Below are positions 1 through 8,600 of a stretch of DNA of 55,506 nt, in pieces (position 1 is the stretch's first letter; every line of letters begins with the position of its first letter). The notes under the pieces are model-generated. The model had not been told where the DNA came from, ran no database searches, and saw only the letters and a program-made list of their open reading frames with translations. A program made the translations under genes and the position numbers. Origin of the DNA: Streptococcus equinus ATCC 9812 (GTDB taxonomy: Bacteria; Bacillota; Bacilli; Lactobacillales; Streptococcaceae); contig NZ_GL698429.1 in NCBI RefSeq assembly GCF_000187265.1, positions 829,715-885,220 on the forward strand. Direction: 5' to 3'.

Positions 1-61
1 ACGACATACCTTGTTTTCTGAGTTGATAGATTTCTAATTTATCTTCGTAAGTTAATTTCAT
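1..61 (-). CDS. IS3-family transposase OrfA, N-terminal 20 codons only
   Basis: The minus strand from the ATG at 61 reads MKLTYEDKLEIYQLRKQGMS and then leaves the window. This is the typical beginning of the helix-turn-helix OrfA of IS150/IS861-like elements. OrfA binds the IS ends and is normally joined to the DDE integrase OrfB by frameshifting. The gene is cut by the window edge, so its completeness cannot be judged. Confidence 0.75.
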   Translation of the reverse strand, partial: MKLTYEDKLEIYQLRKQGMS

Positions 62-115
62 ACAAAAAGCACCCCAATCGTTAGATTTTTTGTCTAACTT
101 TTGGGGTGCAGTTCA
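1..115 (-). mobile_element. IS3-family insertion sequence, end fragment
   Basis: The window opens inside an insertion sequence. Its outer end is near 115, where the minus strand reads TGAACTGCACCCCAAAAG, a TG-started terminal inverted repeat of the type seen in streptococcal IS3-family (IS150-like) elements. The repeat is followed by a second, inverted CACCCCA block (70-76), so 68-109 can form a hairpin that may also stop outside transcription. The start of the first transposase frame lies at 61. The other end and any target duplication are outside the window. Confidence 0.75.
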
Positions 116-143
116 TATTAAGAGTTGGTTTTTTTGTTATATA

Positions 144-174
144 AAAGACGTTAACTTGAAAACTAACGTCTTTT
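144..174 (-). terminator. Hairpin after the GH73 gene
   Basis: Arms AAAAGACGTTA and TAACGTCTTTT flank a short loop and overlap the stop codon of the glucosaminidase gene. The U-run after the stem on the minus strand is short, so termination may be modest. Confidence 0.5.
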
Positions 175-898
175 AACTAATATATGCTATCCACGCTTCA
201 TCTTCTGCTAAGATATCTTTACTTGTATATGATCCGCGGTACTTATTCCAAACATGATTTGGGTCAGTTATCTGTTCACTATTTGTCTGATTCTCTTCTT
301 CAACAACGACAGGGTCATCATATGTTGTTAAACCGTACTGCTCAATTAGTGCATTTAATTTATCAGCATATGCTGTATCTGTTGCATATCGACCTGTGAG
401 TGCTGCTGTTGCATCCTGATAAGATGTGGTATTTGATTTCCAGGCATCTGCATAAAGGTCCCAACTTAACAAATTAGCATAATCATTAAGCGAATCTGAC
501 AAGCTATTATAGGAACGAAAATCTTGGTCAACCTCGTAAGTGTAGCCACTACCATCATCTTCCCATGTCTGCATGGTCACTGAATTACCATTGTAAGCTC
601 CCTTAATACCAAAAAAATTATAATAAGGTTGCTGACTAAGTGCAGATTGACCACTATTTGATTCTAAAACAGCTTGTGCAATCATCACTGAAGCATAAAG
701 ATTCCGTTCTTGACCAATTTGTCGAGCTGTTTCACCAATACTTGCGATAAAATCTGCCGTTGCAGTTGGCGAAACCTCACCAGAACCAGCAATCACTGCG
801 TGAGCAGCGTGACGAAATGTGAGATTAATCCCAAGAGTAATGCAAGTAACTAAGGTCGAACAAGTTAAAAAGAATTTCGTAACTTGTTTTTCTTTCAC
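173..898 (-). CDS. Secreted GH73 glucosaminidase (peptidoglycan hydrolase)
   Basis: A 241-residue glycoside hydrolase family 73 enzyme, predicted to cut the N-acetylglucosaminyl bond of peptidoglycan outside the cell. A hydrophobic signal segment spans about residues 8-34 and ends at an AxA-like site (HAAHA). The catalytic domain follows, with the likely acid Glu near residue 79 in AQAVLESNSGQS, then the NFFGIKG and YATD motifs of the family. I place the start at the GTG at 898, because AGGAGG sits 4 bases upstream of it. A longer frame from an ATG at 934 reads through that ribosome site. The tail after about residue 195 is acidic and carries no wall anchor that I recognise. The gene stands alone between an IS end and adcA. 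Confidence 0.85.
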   Translation of the reverse strand: MKEKQVTKFFLTCSTLVTCITLGINLTFRHAAHAVIAGSGEVSPTATADFIASIGETARQIGQERNLYASVMIAQAVLESNSGQSALSQQPYYNFFGIKGAYNGNSVTMQTWEDDGSGYTYEVDQDFRSYNSLSDSLNDYANLLSWDLYADAWKSNTTSYQDATAALTGRYATDTAYADKLNALIEQYGLTTYDDPVVVEEENQTNSEQITDPNHVWNKYRGSYTSKDILAEDEAWIAYIS

Positions 899-990
899 GT
901 GGCCTCCTAAAATGTAAGTGCTATCTTGTTTCAAATTATAACAAAGATTTCAAGGATTGACAACGTACAAAAACTCATCTTCATACAATC

Positions 991-1027
991 AAAAAAAGGC
1001 CTGAATCAAATGATTCAAACCTTTTTA
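991..1027 (-). terminator. Terminator of adcA
   Basis: Stem of AAAAAGG/TTTGAATCA against TGATTCA/CCTTTTT with a U-run on the minus strand, directly after the adcA stop. Confidence 0.75.
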
Positions 1028-1029
1028 TC

Positions 1030-2541
1030 TTAATGAGCAACAAGGTCTTGAGCAATTTCTTGACCTGATTTGCTTGCTGGGAAGTAAGTTGGCCAGTTAT
1101 CCATTTCTTTTAGAATAGCTTTTTGGCTAGTGCTTCCCCAGAATAAGTGGAAATGCTCTGCTTTTGTTGATGAAATGTTGTGGTCACTAAATTGAATGTA
1201 CTTAAAGTCACCAGCATTATCATCTTTTGCTTCAAATAAGTAACGAACACCACGATTTCCTTTTTCGTATTTCAAAATTTTGTAACCTACATATTTGTAA
1301 GTGTACTTGTGTTCTTCACCGTTTTGAACGAATGTAACAGTGTTTTTCTTACCGTTAATAATAATTTTTTCAACATCAGTTTTGTAACCAGTTGTGTAAT
1401 AATCTTTGACTTCTTGGGCTGTTTGTTCACCTTTTGAGGCATCTGCCTTGTATTCCCAAACCTCATCAAGTGTCCCATCAAGCAGATATGGGTAAACAGA
1501 TTGCCATGTTCCTGACCAATCTGTTAGGTTACGGTCAGTGACGTCTTTATCTTTAAAATAACCGTGCTGAACCGTTTTAGTATCGTCTGTTTCAGCCTTA
1601 ATTTCTTTACCTTTAACGTCTGTTGTCAATCGCAAAGCTTTTAAGTTATCTTTCATCACAGTGAAGTAATCTTCGCCTGCTTTAATTTCTTTTGTCGTCA
1701 AACTTTCAAGCGGATTTAGCACAGCAGTTTTAACTCCAGCTTCGTCTGCTAAAGTTGCTGCAACTTTGCTTGAAGCATTTTCTTCAAAGTAAATGTATTT
1801 GATGTCGTATTTTTTGACATATTTTGTAAGGCTTGCTAGACGTTTGGCTGAAGGTTCAGATTCAGTTGATACACCAGTAATTGGAATTTGGTTCAAACCA
1901 TAATCAAGTGCTAAGTATCCAAAAGCTGCGTGCTGAGTAACAAAACTTTTTTGCTTAGCATTTGATAAAGCATCTGAATACTTTTTATCTAAATCATTAA
2001 GCTTTTCAATGTAAGCTGCACTGTTAGTTTTAAAAGTTTCAGCCTTATCAGGATATTTCACCACAAAAGCATCACGGATATTTTCAACCAATGTGACAGC
2101 ACGTTTTGGTGATAACCAGACGTGTGGGTCATACTCATGGCTATGCCCTTCATGACCTTCTTCCTCTTCTTCAGCAGTGCCAGCCATCAAAAGCATATCA
2201 CCAGTAGATTTGACAACAGTCAAATCATCAGAATTAATTGATTTTTGAACTTTTTTAACCCATGTTTCCATGCTATCATCCATATAAACAAACATGTTAG
2301 CATCAGAAATCATTGCGACATTTTTTGTAGATGGTTCAAAATCATGCGGCTCAGTTCCTGCTTTAATCAGCATCGACACATCGGCTGAATCTCTTGTGAC
2401 AGCTTTGGTGAACTCATAGACAGGATAAAAAGTTGTCACAACTTTAATCTTGTCATCTGCTGCAACTTGCTTGATATGGCTAACTTGCCATGCAAACAAA
2501 AGTGCAAGTAAATTTATGAACAAAAGAAATTTCTTCTTCAT
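1030..2541 (-). CDS. adcA: Zinc ABC transporter substrate-binding protein AdcA
   Basis: A 503-residue extracellular zinc-binding protein that hands Zn2+ to the AdcBC permease. The N-terminal ZnuA-like domain starts at VVTTFYPVYEFTK (about 34-46), has an acidic, His-rich loop (EEEEEGHEGHSHEYDPHVW, about 125-143), and continues with the conserved THAA-type region QHAAFGYLALDYGL. The C-terminal ZinT domain begins near 325 (HGYFKDKDVTDR) and holds the metal-site motif KAEHFHLFWG. The signal peptide has no lipobox cysteine and looks like a signal peptidase I substrate (KQVAA). The gene is monocistronic here, and adcBC are not in the window. An AdcR-type operator lies just upstream, so repression by zinc is expected. 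Confidence 0.95.
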   Translation of the reverse strand: MKKKFLLFINLLALLFAWQVSHIKQVAADDKIKVVTTFYPVYEFTKAVTRDSADVSMLIKAGTEPHDFEPSTKNVAMISDANMFVYMDDSMETWVKKVQKSINSDDLTVVKSTGDMLLMAGTAEEEEEGHEGHSHEYDPHVWLSPKRAVTLVENIRDAFVVKYPDKAETFKTNSAAYIEKLNDLDKKYSDALSNAKQKSFVTQHAAFGYLALDYGLNQIPITGVSTESEPSAKRLASLTKYVKKYDIKYIYFEENASSKVAATLADEAGVKTAVLNPLESLTTKEIKAGEDYFTVMKDNLKALRLTTDVKGKEIKAETDDTKTVQHGYFKDKDVTDRNLTDWSGTWQSVYPYLLDGTLDEVWEYKADASKGEQTAQEVKDYYTTGYKTDVEKIIINGKKNTVTFVQNGEEHKYTYKYVGYKILKYEKGNRGVRYLFEAKDDNAGDFKYIQFSDHNISSTKAEHFHLFWGSTSQKAILKEMDNWPTYFPASKSGQEIAQDLVAH

Positions 2542-2555
2542 GACGGCTCCTTTTC

Positions 2556-2615
2556 TTAACTAGTTAAGTTAATAGTTTACCAGTAAAGTATATCTGAACT
2601 TTTAGTTTTTTGCAA
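2556..2615 (-). promoter_or_regulatory. adcA promoter with AdcR operator
   Basis: On the minus strand a -35 TTGCAA (2610-2615) and -10 TATACT (2587-2592) are 17 bp apart. Downstream of the predicted start of transcription, at 2556-2567, lies the perfect palindrome TTAACTAGTTAA. It matches the known streptococcal AdcR box TTAACNNGTTAA. AdcR bound here would block the polymerase when zinc is plentiful. Confidence 0.85.
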
Positions 2616-2630
2616 GCATTTTTTGCTTAA

Positions 2631-2664
2631 AAAATAAAAATCCCTTGAAAAACTTCAAGGGATT
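2631..2664 (-). terminator. Terminator of the whiA-pepD operon
   Basis: Perfect stem AATCCCTTGAA/TTCAAGGGATT followed by a U-rich run on the minus strand. Confidence 0.85.
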
Positions 2665-2670
2665 GAACGA

Positions 2671-4068
2671 TTAGTCGCTTACTGAGAAACGGTTTGTCAT
2701 GAGATTGCTTGCATCAAAAAGAATTTTATTCAAAAGTTTTTGAGTTTCTTCTTGGATGTAATCACTCATAGCTTGGTTTTCAGCATCAAAATCGACGCTC
2801 TCACCATTTGCCAAAGCACAATCAACACGTTTGATGCGTGCATGTCCTGCTGCCATTGTTTTTTCAACATAGGATTCAATATCACCTTCGTGTTGGTGGA
2901 AATGTGGATCAGCAATCGCAGCAATCAAGCGGTTTGCCCAGTAGAATGAATCTGTTGAAACATTTTCGCCAGTATTTGCAAAATATTCTGGTGTTATAGA
3001 AATTTGAGTAAAGAATGGCACCATTGTTCCAAAAGGCATTGATCCATATGCCAACCATTGGATACCTGTTGTGTCGTGTGGTTGGTCTGGACGCAATTGA
3101 AGAATAGCTGTTTGGCTTGTGCGGTTGATACCGATTGTACGGAAGGTACATTGGCTAATAGCATCACCTTCTGGTCCATATGGGTCAAATTCAGTATCTT
3201 GATAATGATTGCTCAAGACATATTTCACATCTTCGACAGTAATTTTGCGGTATGGTTTTTGTGCCCATGGGATAAAGAAACTGCGTGGGTCTTGTTTGAT
3301 TTCTGGATTCAAGAAACGTTGTATTGCCCAAGCACGTGGAGTGTTGTAATGACGGTCTTTATCACGTTGGCTACCAAAGGCATAACGAGGATTGAAATGT
3401 TCGTTTGAATAAGTCAAATCCAAGTTATTATCATCGATAAAGTCACGCAAATCAATTGAACACATGTAGTCATCTGGGTTGTTAAATTCAAAGTGGTCAA
3501 TTCCAAGTTGGTTAGGATTTGTCACGTAGCAATCATCTGGCACACGACGAGCAATCCAGTGGTGACCACCGATTGTTTCCAACCACCAAATTTCATCAAC
3601 ATCTGAAATAGCAACACCATTTGATTCATAAGTACCGTATTCTTCGAGAATCGCGCCAAGACGTTTTACACCTTCACGCGCTGTACGGACATATGGAAGC
3701 ACCAATGTCAACATATCTTCTTCACCGATACCTGATTCAACGAGCGGGTCAGCACCCAAAACACGCGCATTTGTTGTGATTGTTTCTGTTTCACTCATCG
3801 CAACATTAGCTTCGTTGATACCTGCTTCACCCCAAATACCATCTTTACGCAAAGCATCAGGCACTGAAGTGTAACGCATTGGATTGTCTGGCAAATCGAT
3901 TTCAAATGAAGATAAAACTGATTTATAATGACGTGGTTGGTCTTCTGGATTAACCACGATAAATTGTTTCGGTGTAAAATCACCACTTTGTGAATCTTCT
4001 GTACGGGCAATCATTGTTGAACCGTCATAAGACGCTTTTTTGCCGACTAGTATAGTTGTGCATGCCAT
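2671..4068 (-). CDS. pepDA: C69-family dipeptidase
   Basis: A 465-residue cytoplasmic dipeptidase of peptidase family C69 (dipeptidase A of lactic acid bacteria). The protein begins [17 protein letters not shown]. In this N-terminal-nucleophile family Cys3 becomes the catalytic residue after removal of the first residues, and it is present. ARTEDS near residue 21 is also conserved. A clear ribosome site (AGAAGGA) precedes the ATG. It is the last gene of the run that contains whiA, 18 bases after the whiA stop, and a strong terminator follows. Its role is to release amino acids from dipeptides; the link to the whiA group is only positional. Confidence 0.9.
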   Translation of the reverse strand: MACTTILVGKKASYDGSTMIARTEDSQSGDFTPKQFIVVNPEDQPRHYKSVLSSFEIDLPDNPMRYTSVPDALRKDGIWGEAGINEANVAMSETETITTNARVLGADPLVESGIGEEDMLTLVLPYVRTAREGVKRLGAILEEYGTYESNGVAISDVDEIWWLETIGGHHWIARRVPDDCYVTNPNQLGIDHFEFNNPDDYMCSIDLRDFIDDNNLDLTYSNEHFNPRYAFGSQRDKDRHYNTPRAWAIQRFLNPEIKQDPRSFFIPWAQKPYRKITVEDVKYVLSNHYQDTEFDPYGPEGDAISQCTFRTIGINRTSQTAILQLRPDQPHDTTGIQWLAYGSMPFGTMVPFFTQISITPEYFANTGENVSTDSFYWANRLIAAIADPHFHQHEGDIESYVEKTMAAGHARIKRVDCALANGESVDFDAENQAMSDYIQEETQKLLNKILFDASNLMTNRFSVSD

Positions 4069-4086
4069 AGCAAATATTCCTTCTTT

Positions 4087-4998
4087 CTATAATTCATTTG
4101 CGATTTTATTGATTTTGCGAAGTCGGTGGTTAACGCCACTCTTCGTTAGGGTGCCTTCCAAGTGGTCAGCAATCTGCTGGATTGAGTAGTCTGGGTTCTC
4201 AACACGGATTTTTGCAACTTGCTGAAGCTCGATTGGAAGTGTTTCAAGACCAACAGTATCCATGATTTTGATGATGTTGTTGATTGTCTTCATACTGGCT
4301 GTTACTGTCTTTGCGATATTAGCAGTCTCAGCATTATTAGCACGATTGACATCATTACGTGTCTCACGCATAATCTTAACTTCCTCAAAAATCTCTTTAC
4401 ATTCCATTGCACCAATGACAATCAAGAAATCCATGATATCCTCAGCTTTTTGAAGATAGGTCACTGCACCATTTTTATGCTCAATAACCTTGGCATCAAG
4501 GATAAATTTTCGCATCAAGTTAGCCAAATCTTCGGCGTGGTCCTGATAAACGGAAAAAATCTCTAGTTGATATTTCCCCGATTCAGGGTCACGAATAGTT
4601 CCCGTTGCAAGAAAGGCTCCGCGCAAATAAGCACGTCCCTTATCGTCATCATCTAAAATCGTTGGGGTAATCCCCATCTCAAACCCAAAGAACGAGTCTG
4701 CCAACTGCAAGTCTGTCAAAATTTCTCTGACATTCTCAGCAACAAAAACGTTATAAACACGATTCTTACGGAGATTTGTCTTTTGGTGATATTTGATTTC
4801 AGGCTGAACATGATAAATGGTTTCAATCAACTCGTAAATATGACGAGCAACTTTGGCATTTTCGGTTGTGATAGACAAGGTCAATCCTGAAGAAGTTAAT
4901 CCCAAACTTCCAGACATTTTGATAATCGCTGACAGCTCGCTCTTATCAAATCGCGATAAATTCAACAATTCTTCTTTAACTTTTACTGTAAAACTCAT
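4087..4998 (-). CDS. whiA: DNA-binding cell-division regulator WhiA
   Basis: A 303-residue WhiA protein. The N-terminal half is the degenerate LAGLIDADG homing-endonuclease-like fold (about 1-200, with [14 protein letters not shown] near 128). The C-terminal part is a helix-turn-helix (about 225-303, [12 protein letters not shown] and [10 protein letters not shown]). In Gram-positives WhiA affects division and chromosome segregation; in non-sporulating cocci its targets are poorly defined. The start overlaps the yvcK stop by 4 bases (ATGA type), so the two are translationally coupled. Confidence 0.95.
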   Translation of the reverse strand: MSFTVKVKEELLNLSRFDKSELSAIIKMSGSLGLTSSGLTLSITTENAKVARHIYELIETIYHVQPEIKYHQKTNLRKNRVYNVFVAENVREILTDLQLADSFFGFEMGITPTILDDDDKGRAYLRGAFLATGTIRDPESGKYQLEIFSVYQDHAEDLANLMRKFILDAKVIEHKNGAVTYLQKAEDIMDFLIVIGAMECKEIFEEVKIMRETRNDVNRANNAETANIAKTVTASMKTINNIIKIMDTVGLETLPIELQQVAKIRVENPDYSIQQIADHLEGTLTKSGVNHRLRKINKIANEL

Positions 4999-5972
4999 CG
5001 CTTCTTAATCCTCACAAGGTCCATTAATTCTTGAACGACATAGTCGCCATTGTGAAAAGCTCCGCCATTTTCCAAACGAAGAAAATCTGATAAAATCACG
5101 CGCTTAACTTGCTTACGAAGTCCTGCAAAATCATGCTCAACTTGGACCAAATATTCGTCAAATTTATTGTAATCCATGTAATCTTGCGGCACTTTTTCGA
5201 TGTTGACAAGAACTGTATCAATCACGTTTTCACCGAGATGTCGATTAAGCACTTCAACGTGATTAGCATCTGTGAAATGCTCGGTCTCGCCGTACTGTGT
5301 CATGATGTTACAAACATAAGCAACCTCAGCATCCGTTTCAATCAAAGCTTGCTTGATTTCTGGAATCACTAGATTTGGCAAAATAGATGTAAATAATGAC
5401 CCAGGTCCAAGCACAATCATGTCGCTATTCATAATAGCATTGACGACTTTACGACTGGCTGTTGGCTCTTCATTGTTATAAGTATTGGTGACGTAGACAT
5501 GGTCAATCATGCCTTTGTAATCAGCAATATGGCTCTCTCCTGCCACTTCATGACCATCTTTAAAAACAGCATGCAGTGTTAGCGGATTTTCACTTGATGG
5601 ATAAATCTTTCCTGTTACGTGGAAAAACTTTGTCAAAATCTGCATAGCATTGTAAGTAGAACCTTCCATTTCAGCGATTCCTGAAATGATTAGATTTCCA
5701 AGTGGATGCCCGGCAAGTAGCCCATCGCCTTCAGCAAAACGATACTGAAAAACTTTTTCGTAAAACTTAGGCATATCACTCATGGCTACTAAAACATTTC
5801 GAAGGTCTCCTGGCGGCGTCATCTGCGTTACCGAACGCAACACCCCAGAGCTTCCGCCATCATCAGCAACCGTTACGATGGCTGTAATATCGACTTCTTC
5901 ATGCCTTAAACTATTTAAAATAACAGGAATTCCTGTTCCTCCACCGATAACGGTAATTATAGGTTTTCTCAT
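4995..5972 (-). CDS. yvcK: YvcK/GlmR family UDP-sugar-binding protein
   Basis: A 325-residue member of the YvcK (GlmR, formerly gluconeogenesis factor) family with a CofD-like Rossmann fold. The N-terminus [15 protein letters not shown] is the glycine-rich nucleotide-sugar loop; [14 protein letters not shown] and PPGDLRN follow. In Bacillus the protein binds UDP-GlcNAc and directs carbon into cell-wall precursors by stimulating GlmS. It is coupled by 4-base overlaps to rapZ upstream and whiA downstream, the order found across Firmicutes. Confidence 0.95.
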   Translation of the reverse strand: MRKPIITVIGGGTGIPVILNSLRHEEVDITAIVTVADDGGSSGVLRSVTQMTPPGDLRNVLVAMSDMPKFYEKVFQYRFAEGDGLLAGHPLGNLIISGIAEMEGSTYNAMQILTKFFHVTGKIYPSSENPLTLHAVFKDGHEVAGESHIADYKGMIDHVYVTNTYNNEEPTASRKVVNAIMNSDMIVLGPGSLFTSILPNLVIPEIKQALIETDAEVAYVCNIMTQYGETEHFTDANHVEVLNRHLGENVIDTVLVNIEKVPQDYMDYNKFDEYLVQVEHDFAGLRKQVKRVILSDFLRLENGGAFHNGDYVVQELMDLVRIKKR

Positions 5973-6859
5973 GAACGGTTCACAGTCTCCTTGCGACGAT
6001 TTTTATCACGGTGAGTTTCATTAACCACCCAATCCGATTTAAAGTCTTCAGCCAAGCGGTGAGCAAAAGCTACGCTTCGGTGCTGACCACCTGTACAACC
6101 AACAGCAATCGTTAAAACAGATTTTCCTTCTTTTTTATAGCCAGGCAAAATTGGTTTAATCAATCCTGTCAAATGTTGGTAGAAATCTTCTGATTCTTCA
6201 TGGTTCATAACGTAGTCGTACACATCTTTTTCAAGACCTGTTTGATTACGAAGCTCAGGTTTGTAATATGGATTTGGTAAGAAACGTACATCAAACACCA
6301 AGTCAGCATCAAGTGGCAAACCATATTTAAAACCAAAACTCATAACCTCAATACGGAAAGATACTTGATTTTCATCACTTGAAAATTGTTCAGAAATAGT
6401 TTTACGCAATTGACGTGGTGTCAATTCTGTCGTATCAACAACATTCTGACTCAAGTTTTTTAAAGGTGCCAAGAGTTCGCGTTCTAACTTGATACCATCC
6501 AAAATACGACCATCAGGAGCTAATGGATGACTACGACGTGTTTCTTTGTAACGTGCCACAAGCTCACTATCTGTAGCATCCAAGAATAAAATCTTGAAAT
6601 CAATTTTCGGATTTGAATCAATTTTATCAAGGACTAAATTAATTTCATTGAAAAAGAGACGACTGCGCATGTCAACAACAAGAGCAACACGATTATTGTC
6701 ACTTGTTTTCTCAACTAATTCAATAAATTTTGGCACTAACGTTGGCGGCATATTATCAATAGTAAAATAGCCTAAATCTTCAAAGGATTGAATAGCGACT
6801 GTTTTACCAGCACCACTCATTCCTGTCACAATAACCAAATTAATTTCTTTATCAGACAT
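5969..6859 (-). CDS. rapZ: RapZ/YvcJ family nucleotide-binding protein
   Basis: A 296-residue P-loop protein. Walker A is GMSGAGKT at residues 13-20 and a Walker B-like [10 protein letters not shown] lies near 60. The C-terminal domain carries the [18 protein letters not shown] signature (about 254-271) of the RapZ family. In E. coli RapZ guides RNase E to the GlmZ RNA; in Gram-positives the homologue YvcJ hydrolyses GTP/ATP and its RNA role is unproven. It overlaps the DUF1003 gene by 8 bases and yvcK by 4. Confidence 0.95.
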   Translation of the reverse strand: MSDKEINLVIVTGMSGAGKTVAIQSFEDLGYFTIDNMPPTLVPKFIELVEKTSDNNRVALVVDMRSRLFFNEINLVLDKIDSNPKIDFKILFLDATDSELVARYKETRRSHPLAPDGRILDGIKLERELLAPLKNLSQNVVDTTELTPRQLRKTISEQFSSDENQVSFRIEVMSFGFKYGLPLDADLVFDVRFLPNPYYKPELRNQTGLEKDVYDYVMNHEESEDFYQHLTGLIKPILPGYKKEGKSVLTIAVGCTGGQHRSVAFAHRLAEDFKSDWVVNETHRDKNRRKETVNRS

Positions 6860-7622
6860 TTTCTTCGCTCCCCCTCATTTTTTCAATTTGAGCCATCAAA
6901 CGAGCCTGCTCTTCTTGCATACTGACCAGCTGTTTTGTTAGAGAAGCAAGCATTTCCGTTTGTAATTTTTGAATTTTCAATAAATCTGATTGATCTTGCT
7001 GAACCAAGTGATCGAGCTTGGTGTGTAGTAATCGAATTCCTTCTTCTGAGACTTTATTAACATTGTAATCATTCTTTGCTTGCAAGCGATCATAATCCGA
7101 TGCACGATTTTGACTCATCATAATCAGTGGCGCTTGAATCGCTGCAAGCGTTGATAAAGCAAGATTCAATAAAATAAATGGGTACTTATCAAAAGCTATG
7201 CCAAAAGGTTTTACAACATTTAAAGCCATCCAAGCTCCCATAAAACAAATAAAGGTAATAATGAACGTCCATGAACCACCAAAACGTGCGACATCATCAG
7301 CGATTCGTTGTCCAAATGTAATCTTTCGATCCAATTGATCTTGAACATCCAGTGCCGTGTAAGCTTGATGCTTAGCCGCATCACACACTGCCTCACGAAC
7401 ACAATCATTTTTTCGATTAGCCTTATCAATAATCTCTTCTAGAAAAAGAAGGCGAAAGTAAGTCAGATTCTTGTTGCTGATAAAAGCATCCTTTCCCAAA
7501 TCAGGGTACTGACGCCTAACAATCTCTTGTAATCTGATATCCAATGAATACAAGAAAGTCCCCTCTTCAATAGGATAATAGCATTTATCAATACAATCTT
7601 GAAAAAGCTTTTTTTGACTCAT
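6852..7622 (-). CDS. DUF1003 membrane protein
   Basis: A 256-residue protein of the DUF1003 family. After a soluble N-terminal part (1-100) two membrane helices appear (about 117-134 and 146-166), then the family motif [24 protein letters not shown] in abbreviated form QNRASDYDR, and a coiled-coil C-terminus (about 185-250, heptads rich in L and Q). Its biochemical function is unknown. It is the first gene of the rapZ-yvcK-whiA-pepD run in this genome, with a promoter right before it, and it overlaps rapZ by 8 bases, so it shares that mRNA. Whether it works with RapZ is not known. Confidence 0.8.
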   Translation of the reverse strand: MSQKKLFQDCIDKCYYPIEEGTFLYSLDIRLQEIVRRQYPDLGKDAFISNKNLTYFRLLFLEEIIDKANRKNDCVREAVCDAAKHQAYTALDVQDQLDRKITFGQRIADDVARFGGSWTFIITFICFMGAWMALNVVKPFGIAFDKYPFILLNLALSTLAAIQAPLIMMSQNRASDYDRLQAKNDYNVNKVSEEGIRLLHTKLDHLVQQDQSDLLKIQKLQTEMLASLTKQLVSMQEEQARLMAQIEKMRGSEENV

Positions 7623-7646
7623 ACAATCCTTCTTTCTGTCTGTTAC

Positions 7647-7655
7647 ATTATATCA
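7647..7655 (-). promoter_or_regulatory. Extended -10 promoter of the DUF1003-rapZ-whiA operon
   Basis: The minus strand reads TGATATAAT (extended -10) 25 bases before the ATG at 7622, with AGAAGGA as ribosome site between. No good -35 is seen. Confidence 0.6.
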
Positions 7656-7663
7656 AAAATAAA

Positions 7664-7692
7664 ACAAAAAAGCTGATTTCTCAGCCTTTTTT
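7664..7692 (-). terminator. Terminator of the TetR gene
   Basis: Stem AAAAAGGCTGA/TCAGCTTTTTT just past the TetR stop codon, with a U-run on the minus strand. Confidence 0.85.
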
Positions 7693-7695
7693 CCA

Positions 7696-8307
7696 CTAAT
7701 CTTCTCGATCAATAATAACTCCCATAACAGTTAAATGACCATTACTAATCAACGTCAAAACTAAACGTGCTAGTTCTTTTGCAGGCATCGAAAAATCTGA
7801 TTTTATCCACCAAAATAAGGTTCCTGAAAAGATACTTGTCAGATAAGCCACAATAAATTCTGTTGGAACTTGTTCACCAGATTCTGTGACATTTAATTTT
7901 TCTAATAAATGGTCATATTTTTTGTGCATCAAACGCCCGAAATTTTCTTGCATGACTTCTTGAGAAATACTCCTTAAGACAATTTTCGCGATTGCCGAAT
8001 TTCTCTCCAAACCATGATAAAATTCTGTCAAAAGTTTTTCAGCTCTTTTAACCTTGACTCTCTCACCAGTTGCAATCTGAGCCGCATCAATCATGTCAGA
8101 CATTTGCTGCAAAACTTGTTTTTGAATACCTTGTTGAAGGTCATCTTTATCAGCATAGTGAGCATAAAAGGTGGCACGATTAATCATAGCCTCATCAGCA
8201 ATATCTTGTACAGTGATTTTCTCATAAGGCTTCTCACTAAGCAATTTAGCAAATGCATCAAAAATTAATTTTTCAGTTCTCAAATAGCGAATATCAGTAA
8301 ATTTCAC
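7696..8307 (-). CDS. TetR/AcrR-family transcriptional regulator
   Basis: A 203-residue repressor-type protein. The N-terminal helix-turn-helix is clear (ITVQDIADEAMINRATFYAHYADKDDL, key part INRATFYAHY at about 38-47). The C-terminal part resembles the TetR_C domain of DhaS-like regulators, ending in a hydrophobic helix pair (about 150-190). I place the start at the GTG at 8307, because GGGAGG lies 7 bases before it; a longer frame from 8388 runs through the operator region. It is divergent from the activase/dehydratase unit at 8601, with shared palindromes between them, so it most likely represses both itself and that unit. The ligand is unknown. Confidence 0.85.
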   Translation of the reverse strand: MKFTDIRYLRTEKLIFDAFAKLLSEKPYEKITVQDIADEAMINRATFYAHYADKDDLQQGIQKQVLQQMSDMIDAAQIATGERVKVKRAEKLLTEFYHGLERNSAIAKIVLRSISQEVMQENFGRLMHKKYDHLLEKLNVTESGEQVPTEFIVAYLTSIFSGTLFWWIKSDFSMPAKELARLVLTLISNGHLTVMGVIIDRED

Positions 8308-8345
8308 AGCGACACCTCCCGAGATAAACAACAGATTGTCGGGAA

Positions 8346-8472
8346 TGTGTTGCTTAAACAACACAACGCCCAAAATTAGCGATTGCAATTGACAATGAGT
8401 GTTTTATAATACTATTATAACAAACACTCTGTTGAATAAGCAACAACTTGTTGTGACATTAACACTGTGTTA
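8346..8472. promoter_or_regulatory. Divergent control region with four palindromes
   Basis: This stretch separates the TetR gene from the activase gene. Palindromes: TGTGTTG-6-CAACACA (8346-8365); GAGTGTTT...AAACACTC, about 33 bp (8397-8429); CAACAA-C-TTGTTG (8441-8453); TAACAC-T-GTGTTA (8460-8472). Minus-strand promoter: -35 TTGCTT (8438-8443), 18 bp, -10 TATAAT (8414-8419). Plus-strand promoters: TTGCAA (8383-8388), 16 bp, TATAAT (8405-8410), or TTGACA (8389-8394), 18 bp, TATTAT (8413-8418). The second palindrome covers the -10 boxes of both directions, which is the natural position for a repressor. Confidence 0.7.
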
Positions 8473-8600
8473 GATATCGTAAGAAAGGATTGAAATAGTG
8501 TTAAAGAACAGCCGACGTAACTAGATTATTCGTTGCTAGATAATATCATTTTTTAGGAATAAATATTATCTATCATTTTCTAACACTTTTTGGTATTTTT
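8473..8600 (+). promoter_or_regulatory. Structured leader of the activase gene
   Basis: About 130 bases separate the promoter from the ATG at 8601. It contains a perfect 10-bp stem TAGATAATAT/ATATTATCTA (8537-8546 with 8563-8572). A possible long-range pairing AGTGTTA (8497-8503) with TAACACT (8581-8587) could enclose it. A ribosome site (AAAGGA, 8484-8489) is followed by a possible 8-codon reading frame from a GTG at 8498 to TAG at 8524. The activase ATG itself has no visible ribosome site. Attenuation or coupling is possible but not shown. Confidence 0.4.

Noticed and set aside
68..109. Hairpin with CACCCCA/TGGGGTG arms as a free terminator
   Set aside because: Its outer arm is the terminal inverted repeat of the IS3-family element, so I treat it as part of the IS end.
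3058..3408. 116-codon plus-strand frame
   Set aside because: It is antisense to pepDA, has Cys/Phe-rich composition typical of shadow frames and no ribosome site.
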